A stretch of DNA of 64,000 bases from contig NZ_JAGGPP010000004.1 of NCBI RefSeq assembly GCF_018613755.1, forward strand, positions 372,001-436,000, given 5' to 3'. The position numbers and the translations under genes are program-made. Shown here piece after piece: positions 51,231 to 60,477 of the stretch (the first letter of the stretch is position 1; the number at the start of each line of letters is the position of its first letter). The DNA is from Arthrobacter sp. ISL-72 (lineage in GTDB: Bacteria > Actinomycetota > Actinomycetes > Actinomycetales > Micrococcaceae). The notes beneath the pieces were generated by a model. It was given only the letters and a program-made list of their open reading frames with translations. It made no database searches and was not told the DNA's origin.

Positions 51231-52664
51231 TTAGTTCCCGACTGTGGGCTGCCTCAGCTGCCAGACGTCGGCGGTGGCATCAGCCGGAAGGTGCAGCTGC
51301 CACTCTTCACCGGCGGCCGGGTAGGCGCGGAGGGTCGTGGCCACGGAACCGGCCCGATACACTTCCACCAGCGAGGCATCCACGAAGATCCGCAGCTCCT
51401 CCCCCGGCTGCAGGTTTCCGCTGAACACGGTCTGGCGGCTGCCGCCTCCCACCAGCAGGAGTTCGACGGCGGCGCCCCCACCCGTGCCGGTCCCGCCAAC
51501 AGCAGCACCACTGACCGAAGGCGCAGTCACCACGGTTTCAGCGAACGGGGGAAGCACAACGACTCCTCCGGCCTGGCGGGCCGTCTGCCTTCCCCGGTAG
51601 GCCTCGACTTCGGGAGCAGGGCTGACGGCAAGCGCGCCGTCGACCACCGAGAGTTCACGAGGGAAGGTCAGGACTCCGGCCCAGCCGGCAGCGTCGATTT
51701 CGTCCTGGTTGCGGCCGCGGCGACCGTCGCGACCGGCCCCCTCATTGGCCCAGCCCCACAGCAGTGCCCGGTCCTCCAGCGCCACGATCTGCGGCGCATA
51801 GAAGTCGCGCCCGAGGTCGGACTTCCCGCCGCCGCGGGGTGTGAACACCGGCAGCCCGGTTCCGGGGTCCTCGGCCAGCGAACCGACCAGGTGCCCCACA
51901 CCGTTGGCGTGCTCGTGCTGGTCGCCGGAGAGCCAGAGCGAGAACATCATCAGCCAGGTCCCGGAATCGCCGGATTCCCCGGCCGAATCGGGCACCCGCA
52001 CCAGCTGCGGGCATTCCCAGATCTCGGCGGGCGTGAATTCGGCGGCCACCGGGTTCTCCGAGGTGAGCCAGATGCCCTGGTATTTCCAGTCGGACATGTC
52101 CTCCACTGTGTACAGAAGCAGCGCGGCGTGCCCGTTGGCGAGACCGGCGCCCTGCATGGCGTACCGCTTGCCGTTGAACCGGAAGATGAAGGGATCCCGC
52201 ACTGCCGTGACCTGCCCGTCATCGGGCATTGTCGCCGCCACCTGGCCGGTCTGCTCCCAGAAGACCAGGTCCTCCGAACCGCGGGCGACGACCACCTCGG
52301 AGTGGCCCCTGTCACCCCGGACGCCGGAGTACGCAGCGGTGGGAACACCGCCGTCGTCCGTCACCACACCGGTCCAGCAGCCATACTCATCCGGCCCGCC
52401 GTGCTGCGGGCGCAGCGCCACCGGGTGCTCCGCCCAGCGCACCAGGTCCGCGGAGCTCACGTGGCCCCAGGTGATCCGGTGGTGGCGGGCCGAGTCCGGG
52501 TTGTACTGGAAGAACACGTGGTACCGGCCGTTGAGGTAGCTGATGCCGTTGGGATCGTTGATCCAGCCCTGCGCGGGACGGGGGTGGAACCGCGGGAAGG
52601 CGGGGTCGGGGTGGGCGGCGGCGACGTCGTCGAAGTGGACGGCGGCGAGGTCCGGGGAGGACAT
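51231..52664 (-). CDS. Glycoside hydrolase family 32 (invertase/fructan hydrolase)
   Basis: 477-residue beta-fructosidase. The nucleophile motif GWINDPNG is at ~33-40, the transition-state RDP in VRDPFIF and the acid/base ECP in EIWECPQL; the C-terminal beta-sandwich carries SLVEVYR. No signal peptide, so it acts on sucrose, sucrose-phosphate or fructo-oligosaccharides inside the cell. Last gene of the SBP-permease-permease-GH32 operon. Specificity is not readable; import by an ABC system favours oligosaccharides rather than PTS sucrose-6-phosphate. Confidence 0.92.
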   Translation of the reverse strand: MSSPDLAAVHFDDVAAAHPDPAFPRFHPRPAQGWINDPNGISYLNGRYHVFFQYNPDSARHHRITWGHVSSADLVRWAEHPVALRPQHGGPDEYGCWTGVVTDDGGVPTAAYSGVRGDRGHSEVVVARGSEDLVFWEQTGQVAATMPDDGQVTAVRDPFIFRFNGKRYAMQGAGLANGHAALLLYTVEDMSDWKYQGIWLTSENPVAAEFTPAEIWECPQLVRVPDSAGESGDSGTWLMMFSLWLSGDQHEHANGVGHLVGSLAEDPGTGLPVFTPRGGGKSDLGRDFYAPQIVALEDRALLWGWANEGAGRDGRRGRNQDEIDAAGWAGVLTFPRELSVVDGALAVSPAPEVEAYRGRQTARQAGGVVVLPPFAETVVTAPSVSGAAVGGTGTGGGAAVELLLVGGGSRQTVFSGNLQPGEELRIFVDASLVEVYRAGSVATTLRAYPAAGEEWQLHLPADATADVWQLRQPTVGN

Positions 52665-52693
52665 GGCGGGGCCTTTCGGTCTTGAGGGAGAGG

Positions 52694-53596
52694 TTATTTT
52701 CCGGTGCCGGCCGTGAGGCCGTCCTGGAGGGCGCGTTGGCCGAACATAAAGACCACCAGCGCCGGAATCATGGACAGGACCACGCCGGCCAGCACCACCG
52801 AGATGCTCCCGGTGCCAAGGTTGCCCTGGAGCGAGACGAGGCCCAGCGGAAGGGTGAAGTTTTGCTCGGAGATGGTCAGGATGAGTGGACGGAAGAACTC
52901 GTTCCAGTGGAAGTTGAACGCGAGGATTCCCACGATCGCCATGCCGGGCATCGCCAGAGGTGCGTAGATGGAACGGAAGGTCCGCCAGGGCGAGGCACCG
53001 TCGATCGCGGCGGCCTCCGCGAGCTCAACGGGGAGTCCCATGAAGTACTGGCGCATCAGGAAGGTGCCGAACGCCGTCGGGATGGCCGGAAGGATCAGTG
53101 CCAGCAGCGTGTCCGAGAGGCCCATGCCGCGGATCAGCATAAAGACGGGCACGATCGTGACCTGCACCGGCACCATCATGGTGGCCAGCACGATCGAGAA
53201 CAGTGCCCCGCGGCCCCGGAACTTCAGGTGCGCAAACGCGTAGCCGGCCATCGCGGCGGAGACCATCTGGCCCACGGCGATCAGCCCGGTCACCAGGGCG
53301 CTGTTGAGGACAAGGAGGAAGATATTCAGCTGCTGGAATACTTCCCCGTAGGACGTGAAGTCCGGGTTCCAGGGGATGAACGACGGCGGCAGCTTGAACG
53401 ACTCCGACGGCGACCGCAGCGAGGTGGAGAGGGTCCACAGGACCGGGCCAAGGGTCAGGGCGGCCGCGATCAGCAGCAGGAGGACGCGGACCGTGAAGTT
53501 CCAGCTGAACCTGCGCCGGCTGGGCGTTTCCGGGAGGCCCTGGGACAGCTTCGGGGAATGCCCGGGCGCCAGGCCGTGCTCTGTTGTGGTGGTCAT
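52694..53596 (-). CDS. Carbohydrate ABC transporter permease (MalG type)
   Basis: 300 residues, six helices. The EAA motif EAAAIDGASPWRTFRSIYAPLAMPGMA is present. AAGG precedes the ATG at 53596. Pairs with the permease upstream to form the channel. 29 bp separate it from the GH32 gene. Confidence 0.92.
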   Translation of the reverse strand: MTTTTEHGLAPGHSPKLSQGLPETPSRRRFSWNFTVRVLLLLIAAALTLGPVLWTLSTSLRSPSESFKLPPSFIPWNPDFTSYGEVFQQLNIFLLVLNSALVTGLIAVGQMVSAAMAGYAFAHLKFRGRGALFSIVLATMMVPVQVTIVPVFMLIRGMGLSDTLLALILPAIPTAFGTFLMRQYFMGLPVELAEAAAIDGASPWRTFRSIYAPLAMPGMAIVGILAFNFHWNEFFRPLILTISEQNFTLPLGLVSLQGNLGTGSISVVLAGVVLSMIPALVVFMFGQRALQDGLTAGTGK

Positions 53597-53604
53597 GGCT
53601 GGCC

Positions 53605-54603
53605 TTACTGGTAGAAGACGAATCGTTTGCTGAGCCGGAACTGCGCTGCCGTGATGGCCATGATGATCAGGGTGAGGAGCACGCCGATGGCGGAGGCCTG
53701 ACCGAATTCGAGGCGCTGGAAGGCCGATTCGAAGATCACCATGACGGCGGTGCGCGTGGAGTCGCCCGGGCCGCCGCGGGTCAGTACATAGGGCTGGTCG
53801 AACACCTGCAGCGCGCTGATGATGGCCATCACCGAGGCCACCAGCGTGGTGGGGCTTAGCAGGGGCAGGGTCACGTGCAGGTGTTTGCGCCAGCCGGTGG
53901 CGCCGTCGATGGATGCAGCTTCATATGTCTCGACGGGAATGGAGGCCAGCCCGCCGATGAACAGCAGGAAGGAGAACCCGAAGTTCTGCCACACGTAAAC
54001 CAGGATCACGACGGCGGCGGACCCGCCCGGCGTGGTCAGCCACGGCACCGCGGGGATGCCGACGAGGGACAGGAACCAGTTGACCACGCCGAACTGTTCG
54101 TTGAAGAGGTACCGCATGAAGATGGACACCGAGGCCGCGGACAGGATCAGCGGGAAGAAGAACGCAGACCGAAAGAACACCCGCAGCCAGGCCGGCATTT
54201 TCTCCTGCACCATGATCGCCAATGCGAGGGCGAGCCCCAGCTGCAGGGCCACAGCCACCACCACGAACAGGATGGTGTTCACGAAGGAAACCCGGACCGT
54301 GGGGTCCTGGACCACTTCGGAGAAATTGTCGAAGCCTACGAACGTGGGCGCCGAAATGATGTCCCAGCGGAAGAAGGCAAGGACCACGGACGCCACGATC
54401 GGGATCAGCGTGAACAAGCCCATGCCCAGGATGGTGGGGGCCAGGAAGACCCAGGCCAGCCAGCGCTGGCTGTGCCTGCCGTTGTGGCGGGGGTGGGCGG
54501 CACCGGCCTTCTGCGACTTGGCCCCGGCAACGCGGGCCGCCATCGGGGTCGCCGTTTTATCGGTCCGCTTCGGCCGCTCCCGCCGAGGGGTGGTGGTGCT
54601 CAT
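53605..54603 (-). CDS. Carbohydrate ABC transporter permease (MalF type)
   Basis: 332 residues with a basic N-terminus (~50 residues) then six helices; EAA motif EAASIDGATGWRKHLHVTLPLLSPTTL. Starts ATGA-overlapped with the binding-protein gene stop. No ATPase gene is in the operon, so a shared MsiK-like ATPase elsewhere is expected. Confidence 0.92.
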   Translation of the reverse strand: MSTTTPRRERPKRTDKTATPMAARVAGAKSQKAGAAHPRHNGRHSQRWLAWVFLAPTILGMGLFTLIPIVASVVLAFFRWDIISAPTFVGFDNFSEVVQDPTVRVSFVNTILFVVVAVALQLGLALALAIMVQEKMPAWLRVFFRSAFFFPLILSAASVSIFMRYLFNEQFGVVNWFLSLVGIPAVPWLTTPGGSAAVVILVYVWQNFGFSFLLFIGGLASIPVETYEAASIDGATGWRKHLHVTLPLLSPTTLVASVMAIISALQVFDQPYVLTRGGPGDSTRTAVMVIFESAFQRLEFGQASAIGVLLTLIIMAITAAQFRLSKRFVFYQ

Positions 54604-56021
54604 GACTGCCTCCTCAGGGCCAGTTCAAGGTCGCGCTGCATGGATGCGAGGGCCTGCTTGAGCTGCCGCTCGTCGCCGCTGACGGCCAGCGATACGTTCT
54701 TCATCAGGGCCGTTTCGACGGCGGCCTGCTGCGGTGGTGCCGGAATGGGGCCGGTGGTGGGGAACCGGTCCAGGGTGTCGTAGAAGACCTTCCAGTGGGC
54801 GGGTCCCTTGCCGGCGTAGAGCCGTTCGTTGACCATGGAGCGGCGCGCCGGGGTGGTGACTGGGTTGGGGAAGATCAGCTCCATCGCCTCGCGGCTGGAG
54901 CTGAACTTGATCCATTCCCAGGCGGCGTCCTTGTCCTTGGCGGTCTTCATGATCGCGTAACCGGCGGTGCCGAACTGGTGACGCTGCGTCTTCCAGCGCG
55001 GGAAAAACTGGACGTCGAAGTCACTTGCGCCCATCCCGGCCTCGTGCAGGCCCTGCACCCAGTAGCCGCCGGCCGGTGTGGTCCCGATGCGGTTGGAAGC
55101 GAACAGCCCGACGAGGGAACTGCCGCCACCCTCCTCCGGACGGACACCGAGCCCGTCCTTGACCAGCCCGCGGAGGTAGTCGAAGGACTCGAACACGCGG
55201 TCGTCGTCGGCGTTCGGCTCGAGCCACTGGTATCCGCCGGACCGGAGGCTGCGGGAGGGATCGTTGGCGTAGAAACCGTCCCAAAGCCAGTCCCCGCCTG
55301 CGGACCGGGTTTCCTTCAGGAAGCTGGTGTCGTTCGCGTAGAGCCATGGCACGACGCCTCCGAACAGCCGGTTGGTCCAGTAGTACGGCGTGAAGTCCGA
55401 GGTGCGGGCCTTGCGCATGGCGGCGAGGCTGTTGCGGAAGTCCACATGGGTCCAGTCGTCGGCCGGGCGCTCCAGGCCGGCCTGCGCGAATGCGGTGGTG
55501 TTGTAATACATGTTGGCGGCATTCCAGTCCATGGGGAGCTGGTACAGGCTGCCCTTGTACATGAAAGCCTCCACCAGGCTGGGGTGGACGTCCGCGAAGA
55601 ACTCGGCCATGTCCGCGGCGTCGCGGCGCACATATTCGTCGAGCGGATGGGCGAGCTTTTCGGCGAAAAGCTGGGCGCCCTCGGTGGCCACGTAGACCAC
55701 ATCCGGGGGCGTGCCTGCGGCCACCATGGTGAGGATCTTGGTGAAGAAGTCTTTCCAGTCGACGGCCTGGATGGCCTGGACCTTGACCTTGATCTCCGGG
55801 TGGAGTCGAGTGAAGGCATCGATGGCGCGCTGGCGGGCGGCGGCGTCCGCGGCGGTGCCCATGATGGCGATGCTGAGGCTGTTGTCTCCGCGGCCTGGAA
55901 TGTCGGTCCCCGAGAGCCGGGGCCACGACGCCACGGTTGCTCCGATAATTCCCGCGCCGAGGGCACCGAGGGCGGTGCGGCGGGTGATCTCCCGCAGGTG
56001 CCCGTGTGTGGCTCCGGTCAT
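54600..56021 (-). CDS. Carbohydrate ABC transporter substrate-binding protein
   Basis: 473 residues, family 1 binding protein. A twin-arginine-like leader (TRRTALGALGAGIIGATVAS) precedes SLSIAIMGTAADAAARQRAIDAF; no lipobox cysteine follows. ATG at 56021 has AGGAAGGAAAG upstream; this sequence partly overlaps the first LacI operator. First gene of the fructan operon. The sugar is inferred from GH32. Confidence 0.9.
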   Translation of the reverse strand: MTGATHGHLREITRRTALGALGAGIIGATVASWPRLSGTDIPGRGDNSLSIAIMGTAADAAARQRAIDAFTRLHPEIKVKVQAIQAVDWKDFFTKILTMVAAGTPPDVVYVATEGAQLFAEKLAHPLDEYVRRDAADMAEFFADVHPSLVEAFMYKGSLYQLPMDWNAANMYYNTTAFAQAGLERPADDWTHVDFRNSLAAMRKARTSDFTPYYWTNRLFGGVVPWLYANDTSFLKETRSAGGDWLWDGFYANDPSRSLRSGGYQWLEPNADDDRVFESFDYLRGLVKDGLGVRPEEGGGSSLVGLFASNRIGTTPAGGYWVQGLHEAGMGASDFDVQFFPRWKTQRHQFGTAGYAIMKTAKDKDAAWEWIKFSSSREAMELIFPNPVTTPARRSMVNERLYAGKGPAHWKVFYDTLDRFPTTGPIPAPPQQAAVETALMKNVSLAVSGDERQLKQALASMQRDLELALRRQS

Positions 56022-56033
56022 GTCTCTTTCCTT

Positions 56034-56049
56034 CCTAACACGTGTTAGG
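56034..56049 (-). promoter_or_regulatory. LacI operator O1 of the fructan operon
   Basis: CCTAACACGTGTTAGG is a perfect 16-bp palindrome with the central CG typical of LacI sites, 12 nt upstream of the binding-protein start. Confidence 0.85.
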
Positions 56050-56065
56050 TACTTTAGATGCCTCA

Positions 56066-56081
56066 CCTAACACGTGTCAAG
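56066..56081 (-). promoter_or_regulatory. LacI operator O2 of the fructan operon
   Basis: CCTAACACGTGTCAAG, differing from the palindrome only at its 3' edge. Its centre is 32 bp from that of O1, about three helical turns, so both sites face the same side. Confidence 0.8.
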
Positions 56082-56096
56082 CATCACAATCCCTTG

Positions 56097-56263
56097 CCCC
56101 TCTCTCACTACCTACCGCTTCCCGCGCGACGCTCTCTCACGTCCTGCTGCTTAAGCCCGCACGCTCTCTCACCCTTCCGGAGCAACGGCGAGAGAGCGTT
56201 TGAGAAAAACGAGCGAAAGGTGAGAGAGCGTTTGAGGAAAACCCGCAGGATATGAGAGAACGT
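56097..56263. repeat. GAGAGAGCGT 32-bp-period repeat cluster 2 (3 inverted + 3 direct)
   Basis: CTCTCTCAC-type copies end at 56108, 56140 and 56172; CGAGAGAGCGT/TGAGAGAGCGT/TGAGAGAACGT begin at 56189, 56221 and 56253, all at 32 bp. It occupies the gap between the fructan operon promoter and the argS stop. Confidence 0.83.
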
Positions 56264-56325
56264 TGCAGGGGAAGATCCGGTGCCGGCCCGAAAAGGACCA
56301 GCCCAGGTTACGCCAAGCAGTGCCG

Positions 56326-58122
56326 CTACATGTTCTCCGGGGTCTCGATGCCCAGCAGGCCCAGACCTTCTGACAGCCTGTGGAGGACGAGTGCACAGAG
56401 GGCGAGCCGTGACTCCCGTACGGACTCATCCGCCTTCAGCACGGGGCATTGATCGTAGAACGAGGTAAACAGCTGCGAGAGTTCGAACAGGTACCCGCAC
56501 AGCCGGTGCGGCTCCAGCAGGTCGCCCACCCGCCGGAGCGTTGCGCCGTACTCAAGGAGGTGCAGCGCCAGGGCACGCTCGGCCGGTTCGACGACGGCGA
56601 TCCTCGCTCCCGCAGTCCGCTCCCCCGCCGCAGCTCCCGCAGAGCCCGCCTCCCCCGCCGCAGCTCCCCCAGAGCCCGCCTCCCCCGCCTTCCGCAGGAT
56701 GGAGCGGATCCGGGCCGCCGCGTACTGGACGTAAGGCCCGGTGTTGCCGCTGAGTGCCAGCATCCGGTCAAAATCGAATACATACTCGGTATCATGCCCC
56801 ACCGAGAGGTCGGCGTACTTGACGGCGCCGATGCCCACTTGGCGGGCAGTCGCCGCGCGCTCCAGCTCCGACAGGTCCGGCCGGCTCGAGTCCACAACGG
56901 CCCGGGCCCGGTCGACGGCTTCGGCCAGGAGTGCCATGAGCTTCACCGGAGTCCCGGAACGCGACTTCAGGATCTTTCCGTCTGCCCCGAGCACGTTGCC
57001 GATCTGCACATGCGTGGCCTCAACCGTATCCGGCAGCCACCCGGCCTCACTCGCCGTTTCCATGACCATCCGGAGGTGGACGTTCTGCGGTGCTCCCACG
57101 ACATAGAGGATGCGGTCCGCGTGGAGTTCCCGGACGCGGTACCGGATGGTGGCCAGGTCCGTGGTGGCATAGCCGTAGCCGCCGTCGGATTTCCGGATGA
57201 TGAGCGGCAGCGGTTCGCCCTCCCTGCCGGTGAACCCGGCCGGGAAAGTGCACAGCGCCCCTTCGCTCACGCGGGCCAGTCCGCGCTCCTCCAGTTCCTG
57301 GCACAGCTGTGCTAGATGGGGATCGTACGAGCTTTCGCCCGCGATGTGGTCGTCCGCGAGGCTGACCCCCAGGGTGGCGTAGATGGCGTTGAAGTAGACC
57401 TTCGAGTGGTCCACAAGCCGTTGCCAGACTTCCAGCGTCTCTTCGTGGGCCGACTGCAGTGACACCACGCGAAGGCGCGCCCGCATGGCGAAGTCAGGGT
57501 CGCCGTCGAACTTTGCCCGCGCTGCCTGGTAGAAGGCACTGGGGTCCTCCACCAGCAGGGCGGCCTCCGGTGAATCCTCGCCGATCTCCAGCCAGTGCTC
57601 AATGAGCATCCCGAAGGGCGTGCCCCAGTCGCCGATATGGTTCTGCCGGATCACCGTGCGGCCCAGCGCCTCGAGGACGCGGACCAGGCTGTCACCCACC
57701 ACGGTGGTGCGGAGGTGCCCCACGTGCATTTCCTTGGCAACGTTTGGGGAGGAATAGTCGACGACGACGCGCTGGGCTTGCGTCTCCGGCCCACCCTGCG
57801 GCTGGGATGCCATCGTCGTGCGGGCCTGGGCGTTGAGGAGTTCCTCGATCCAGGTGCCGTCGAACGTGAGGTTGATGAAGCCGGGGCCGGAGATTTCGAC
57901 GCCGGTGCAGAGTCCGTCGAGTTCCAAGGCCTCGACGATCCTTGCAGCGGCATCGCGCGGCTGCAGGCCGACCTTCTTGGCGAGGGCCATGGCGGCGTTG
58001 ATCTGGATGTCGGCGAACTGCGACGGCCGGACCACCGGATCGGTGTTCCGGAACTCTTCGCCGAACGCTTGGGCAATGGCTGCCTGGACTCTGGGGACGA
58101 CCATCTCGGCCGGATTATTCAC
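56326..58122 (-). CDS. argS: Arginyl-tRNA synthetase, E. coli-like type
   Basis: 598-residue class I synthetase charging tRNA-Arg. HIGH-type motif HVGHLR follows VVDYSSPNVAKEM; KILKSRSGTPVKL is the degenerate KMSKS loop; the N-terminal additional domain and C-terminal anticodon-binding domain (DLSQLFTSFYDQCPVL) are present. The SPNVAKEMHVGHLR form is that of E. coli ArgS, whereas typical actinobacterial ArgS has an NPTGPIHxGG form, so this may be a second copy. A Gly/Ala/Glu-rich insertion (~493-522) is encoded by a 30-bp tandem repeat. GTG start; GATAAT 8 nt upstream and no Shine-Dalgarno. Confidence 0.92.
   Translation of the reverse strand: MNNPAEMVVPRVQAAIAQAFGEEFRNTDPVVRPSQFADIQINAAMALAKKVGLQPRDAAARIVEALELDGLCTGVEISGPGFINLTFDGTWIEELLNAQARTTMASQPQGGPETQAQRVVVDYSSPNVAKEMHVGHLRTTVVGDSLVRVLEALGRTVIRQNHIGDWGTPFGMLIEHWLEIGEDSPEAALLVEDPSAFYQAARAKFDGDPDFAMRARLRVVSLQSAHEETLEVWQRLVDHSKVYFNAIYATLGVSLADDHIAGESSYDPHLAQLCQELEERGLARVSEGALCTFPAGFTGREGEPLPLIIRKSDGGYGYATTDLATIRYRVRELHADRILYVVGAPQNVHLRMVMETASEAGWLPDTVEATHVQIGNVLGADGKILKSRSGTPVKLMALLAEAVDRARAVVDSSRPDLSELERAATARQVGIGAVKYADLSVGHDTEYVFDFDRMLALSGNTGPYVQYAAARIRSILRKAGEAGSGGAAAGEAGSAGAAAGERTAGARIAVVEPAERALALHLLEYGATLRRVGDLLEPHRLCGYLFELSQLFTSFYDQCPVLKADESVRESRLALCALVLHRLSEGLGLLGIETPENM
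56621..56690. repeat. 30-bp tandem repeat inside argS
   Basis: Two 30-bp units (56621-56650 and 56651-56680, one mismatch) plus 10 bp of a third encode an in-frame GEAGSAGAAA-type repeat. Suggests slippage or unequal exchange in a surface loop. Confidence 0.85.
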
Positions 58123-58153
58123 AAGCTCAAATTATCAGCCCCGGCCCCTGTCA

Positions 58154-58262
58154 ACGCTCTCTCACTGGGCGTTTAAATCCGGGACGCCCTCTCACCTCCT
58201 GGCCGGGCGGCGAAAGAGATGAGAGGGCGTCGCCCAAAAGCCCACCGGAAGTGAGAGAGCGT
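58154..58262. repeat. GAGAGAGCGT repeat cluster 3 (2 inverted + 2 direct)
   Basis: ACGCTCTCTCAC (58154) and ACGCCCTCTCAC (58184, 30 bp on) face TGAGAGGGCGT (58220) and TGAGAGAGCGT (58252). It spans the argS promoter-phoX end gap. Confidence 0.8.
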
Positions 58263-58273
58263 CGGAACAGGGA

Positions 58274-60370
58274 CTAGGCGTCCGTGCGGAAGACCTGGAT
58301 CACGGACGGACGGGGCGCACGCACCTGGCCACGCGCCGGCGTCGTGCCTGCCGCAACGTAGTCCGGGAAGAACGAGAACTGAGCGTCGAACGATCCGTCC
58401 TCCCCAGGGTGCTGCACGGAGACGAAGACGGTGCGTTCGTCGTCGTGGATGATGGGGCCGCAGGTCTCGGCGTCGCGCGGGACGGCGAGGAACTGCTCCA
58501 CCTTGCCGCGCTCTGCGCCCTCGACCGTGACCTTGTACAGGCCGTCCGCCTTTTTGATGCCTGAGGGGGCACCATCGGTGGAAATCCACAGGTTGCCCAC
58601 GGTATCGAACGCCAGGTTGTCCGGGCAGGAGATGGGCGAGACCTTGTCCACCGGGAAGCCGGAGAAGTAAGTGACATCGCCCTGCGCCGGGTCACCACAG
58701 ACCATGAGCAGGTTCCAGCTGAACGTGGTGGACGTCTGGTCGCCAGTTTCGATGATCTCGACGATGTGGCCGTCGCGGTTCTCGTTGCGCGGGTTGACCT
58801 CCGTGGCGCCTTCGTTGGTGCCGGTGCCGCGGTTGCTGTTGTTGGTGCAGGCCACGTAAACCTTGCCGGTGAGCAGGCTGGGCTGCACGTCCTCGCAGCG
58901 GTCCATCTTGGTGGGGCCAACCTTGTCGGCGGCCAGACGGGTGTACACCAGGACCTCCTCCAGGGACATGCCCGGAACGGCGGACTTGCCGTCCACCACC
59001 AGCGGCAGCCATTCACCGGTGCCGTCGAAGGCGCCGTCAGCAGGGACAACGCCGGTTCCGGTGATTTCCGCAGCGGGCGAGCTGCTGGTGAACTTTGCAA
59101 CGTAAAGGTTGCCGGCGGACAGGAGCGTCATGTTGTGCGCCCGGTCGGCAGCCGCAGTACCTGGACGGTATTTTTCCGCGGAGACGAACTTGTAGAGGTA
59201 GTCGAAGCGCTCGTCGTCGCCCATGTAGGCAACCACATGTCCGGACTCGGCCACGATCACGTTGGCGCCCTCGTGCTTAAAACGGCCCAGCGAGGAGTGC
59301 TTCTTCGGGGTGGAGGTGGAGTCGAACGGGTCAACTTCCACGATCCAGCCGAAGCGGTTGGCCTCGTTCTCGTAGCCGGCGTTGCGGGTGTCCCACCGCG
59401 GGTCGTCCAGCTCCCACTGGCGGGCGGTCGCCTTGGAGGTCAGGCCGTAGCGCTTGTCCCCGGCGGAGGTTCCGGGCGCGACGAAGTAGCCATTGAAGTT
59501 TTCCTCGCCGGACAGGATGGTGCCCCAAGGGGTGGTGCCGCCGGCGCAGTTGCCCAGGGTTCCCTTGATGGCGCGGCCCGTGGGATCCGCCACCGTCTTG
59601 ACCAGCGACGAGCCGGCGGCCGGACCGGTCAGTTCGTAGACGGTGCTGTTCAGGTAGCGGCGGTTCAGCCCCGCACCCTTGACGTAGGTCCACGGCTTGG
59701 TGGTGTTCTTGCGCTCGAGCTCCACCACGGACAGGCCGTGTGCGGCGGCGCCCACTGCGCGCACCTGGTCGGCCGGCATGGTGGCCGGAAACATGATGCT
59801 CTCGTTGGTGTACTCGTGGTTGGCGAACAGCACCGCACGGCGGCCCTTGCTGCCCGGGATCTCCAGGATGTCCGTGTAGTCGTTGTTGTAGCCGAACTGC
59901 TGTTCCTGCGCGGCCGCCGTCTGGTTGTTGAGGTCGAACTCGGGCGCACCGTTGAAAATCGGGTCGCCCCAGCGGATGACCGGCTCCCAGGTGAAGCCTT
60001 CCGGGACGGTGACGGCGTCGACGGCGGCATCCACCGGGGCGATGGGCGCAAACTGCAGCTTGGACTTGCCGAAGCCGTCCTTTGCGGCGGCGGCGAGGCC
60101 GGTGCCGCCGTCGGCCACTGCGGTTCCGGCGGACGTCACCGCATTGCCGAGCACGACGGCGAGCGCGCCGGCGGCGCCGAAGCCGAGGGCGGCGCGGCGG
60201 GACATGGTGGTGGAGGCGATGTCGCGGAAGTAGCTGTTGGAACTCGTGTTGCAGACGTCGCCCGAGCAGGCGTTGTCACACTTCAGTGCGCAGGTGACGG
60301 CGCTGCGCTTGCCTTTGGTGTGGCCAAGCATGGGGAGCAGGGCAAACTTGCGTCCGGTCGTTTCAGACAT
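58274..60370 (-). CDS. PhoX-type (DUF839) phosphatase, Tat-exported
   Basis: 698-residue protein. The N-terminus has a cysteine cluster (CALKCDNACSGDVCN, ~28-42) and then TTMSRRAALGFGAAGALAVVLG, a twin-arginine signal. The body is the DUF839 beta-propeller with LFANHEYTNE, NCAGGTTPWGTILSGEENFNGYF, HEGANVIVAESGHVVAYMGDD and CTNNSNRG. PhoX enzymes hydrolyse phosphate esters outside the cell using Ca/Fe. GGAAGG precedes the ATG at 60370. Phosphate regulation is likely but no Pho box was identified. Confidence 0.92.
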   Translation of the reverse strand: MSETTGRKFALLPMLGHTKGKRSAVTCALKCDNACSGDVCNTSSNSYFRDIASTTMSRRAALGFGAAGALAVVLGNAVTSAGTAVADGGTGLAAAAKDGFGKSKLQFAPIAPVDAAVDAVTVPEGFTWEPVIRWGDPIFNGAPEFDLNNQTAAAQEQQFGYNNDYTDILEIPGSKGRRAVLFANHEYTNESIMFPATMPADQVRAVGAAAHGLSVVELERKNTTKPWTYVKGAGLNRRYLNSTVYELTGPAAGSSLVKTVADPTGRAIKGTLGNCAGGTTPWGTILSGEENFNGYFVAPGTSAGDKRYGLTSKATARQWELDDPRWDTRNAGYENEANRFGWIVEVDPFDSTSTPKKHSSLGRFKHEGANVIVAESGHVVAYMGDDERFDYLYKFVSAEKYRPGTAAADRAHNMTLLSAGNLYVAKFTSSSPAAEITGTGVVPADGAFDGTGEWLPLVVDGKSAVPGMSLEEVLVYTRLAADKVGPTKMDRCEDVQPSLLTGKVYVACTNNSNRGTGTNEGATEVNPRNENRDGHIVEIIETGDQTSTTFSWNLLMVCGDPAQGDVTYFSGFPVDKVSPISCPDNLAFDTVGNLWISTDGAPSGIKKADGLYKVTVEGAERGKVEQFLAVPRDAETCGPIIHDDERTVFVSVQHPGEDGSFDAQFSFFPDYVAAGTTPARGQVRAPRPSVIQVFRTDA

Positions 60371-60477
60371 GGGGGCCTTCCAGGGAATTCGATGCGGTCC
60401 CGCTCACCCTGCCAGCCGATCCCAACCGTCAGTCGTCAGACAGGTGAAGATCGGATGAACGGCGGGCCGGTACCGAG

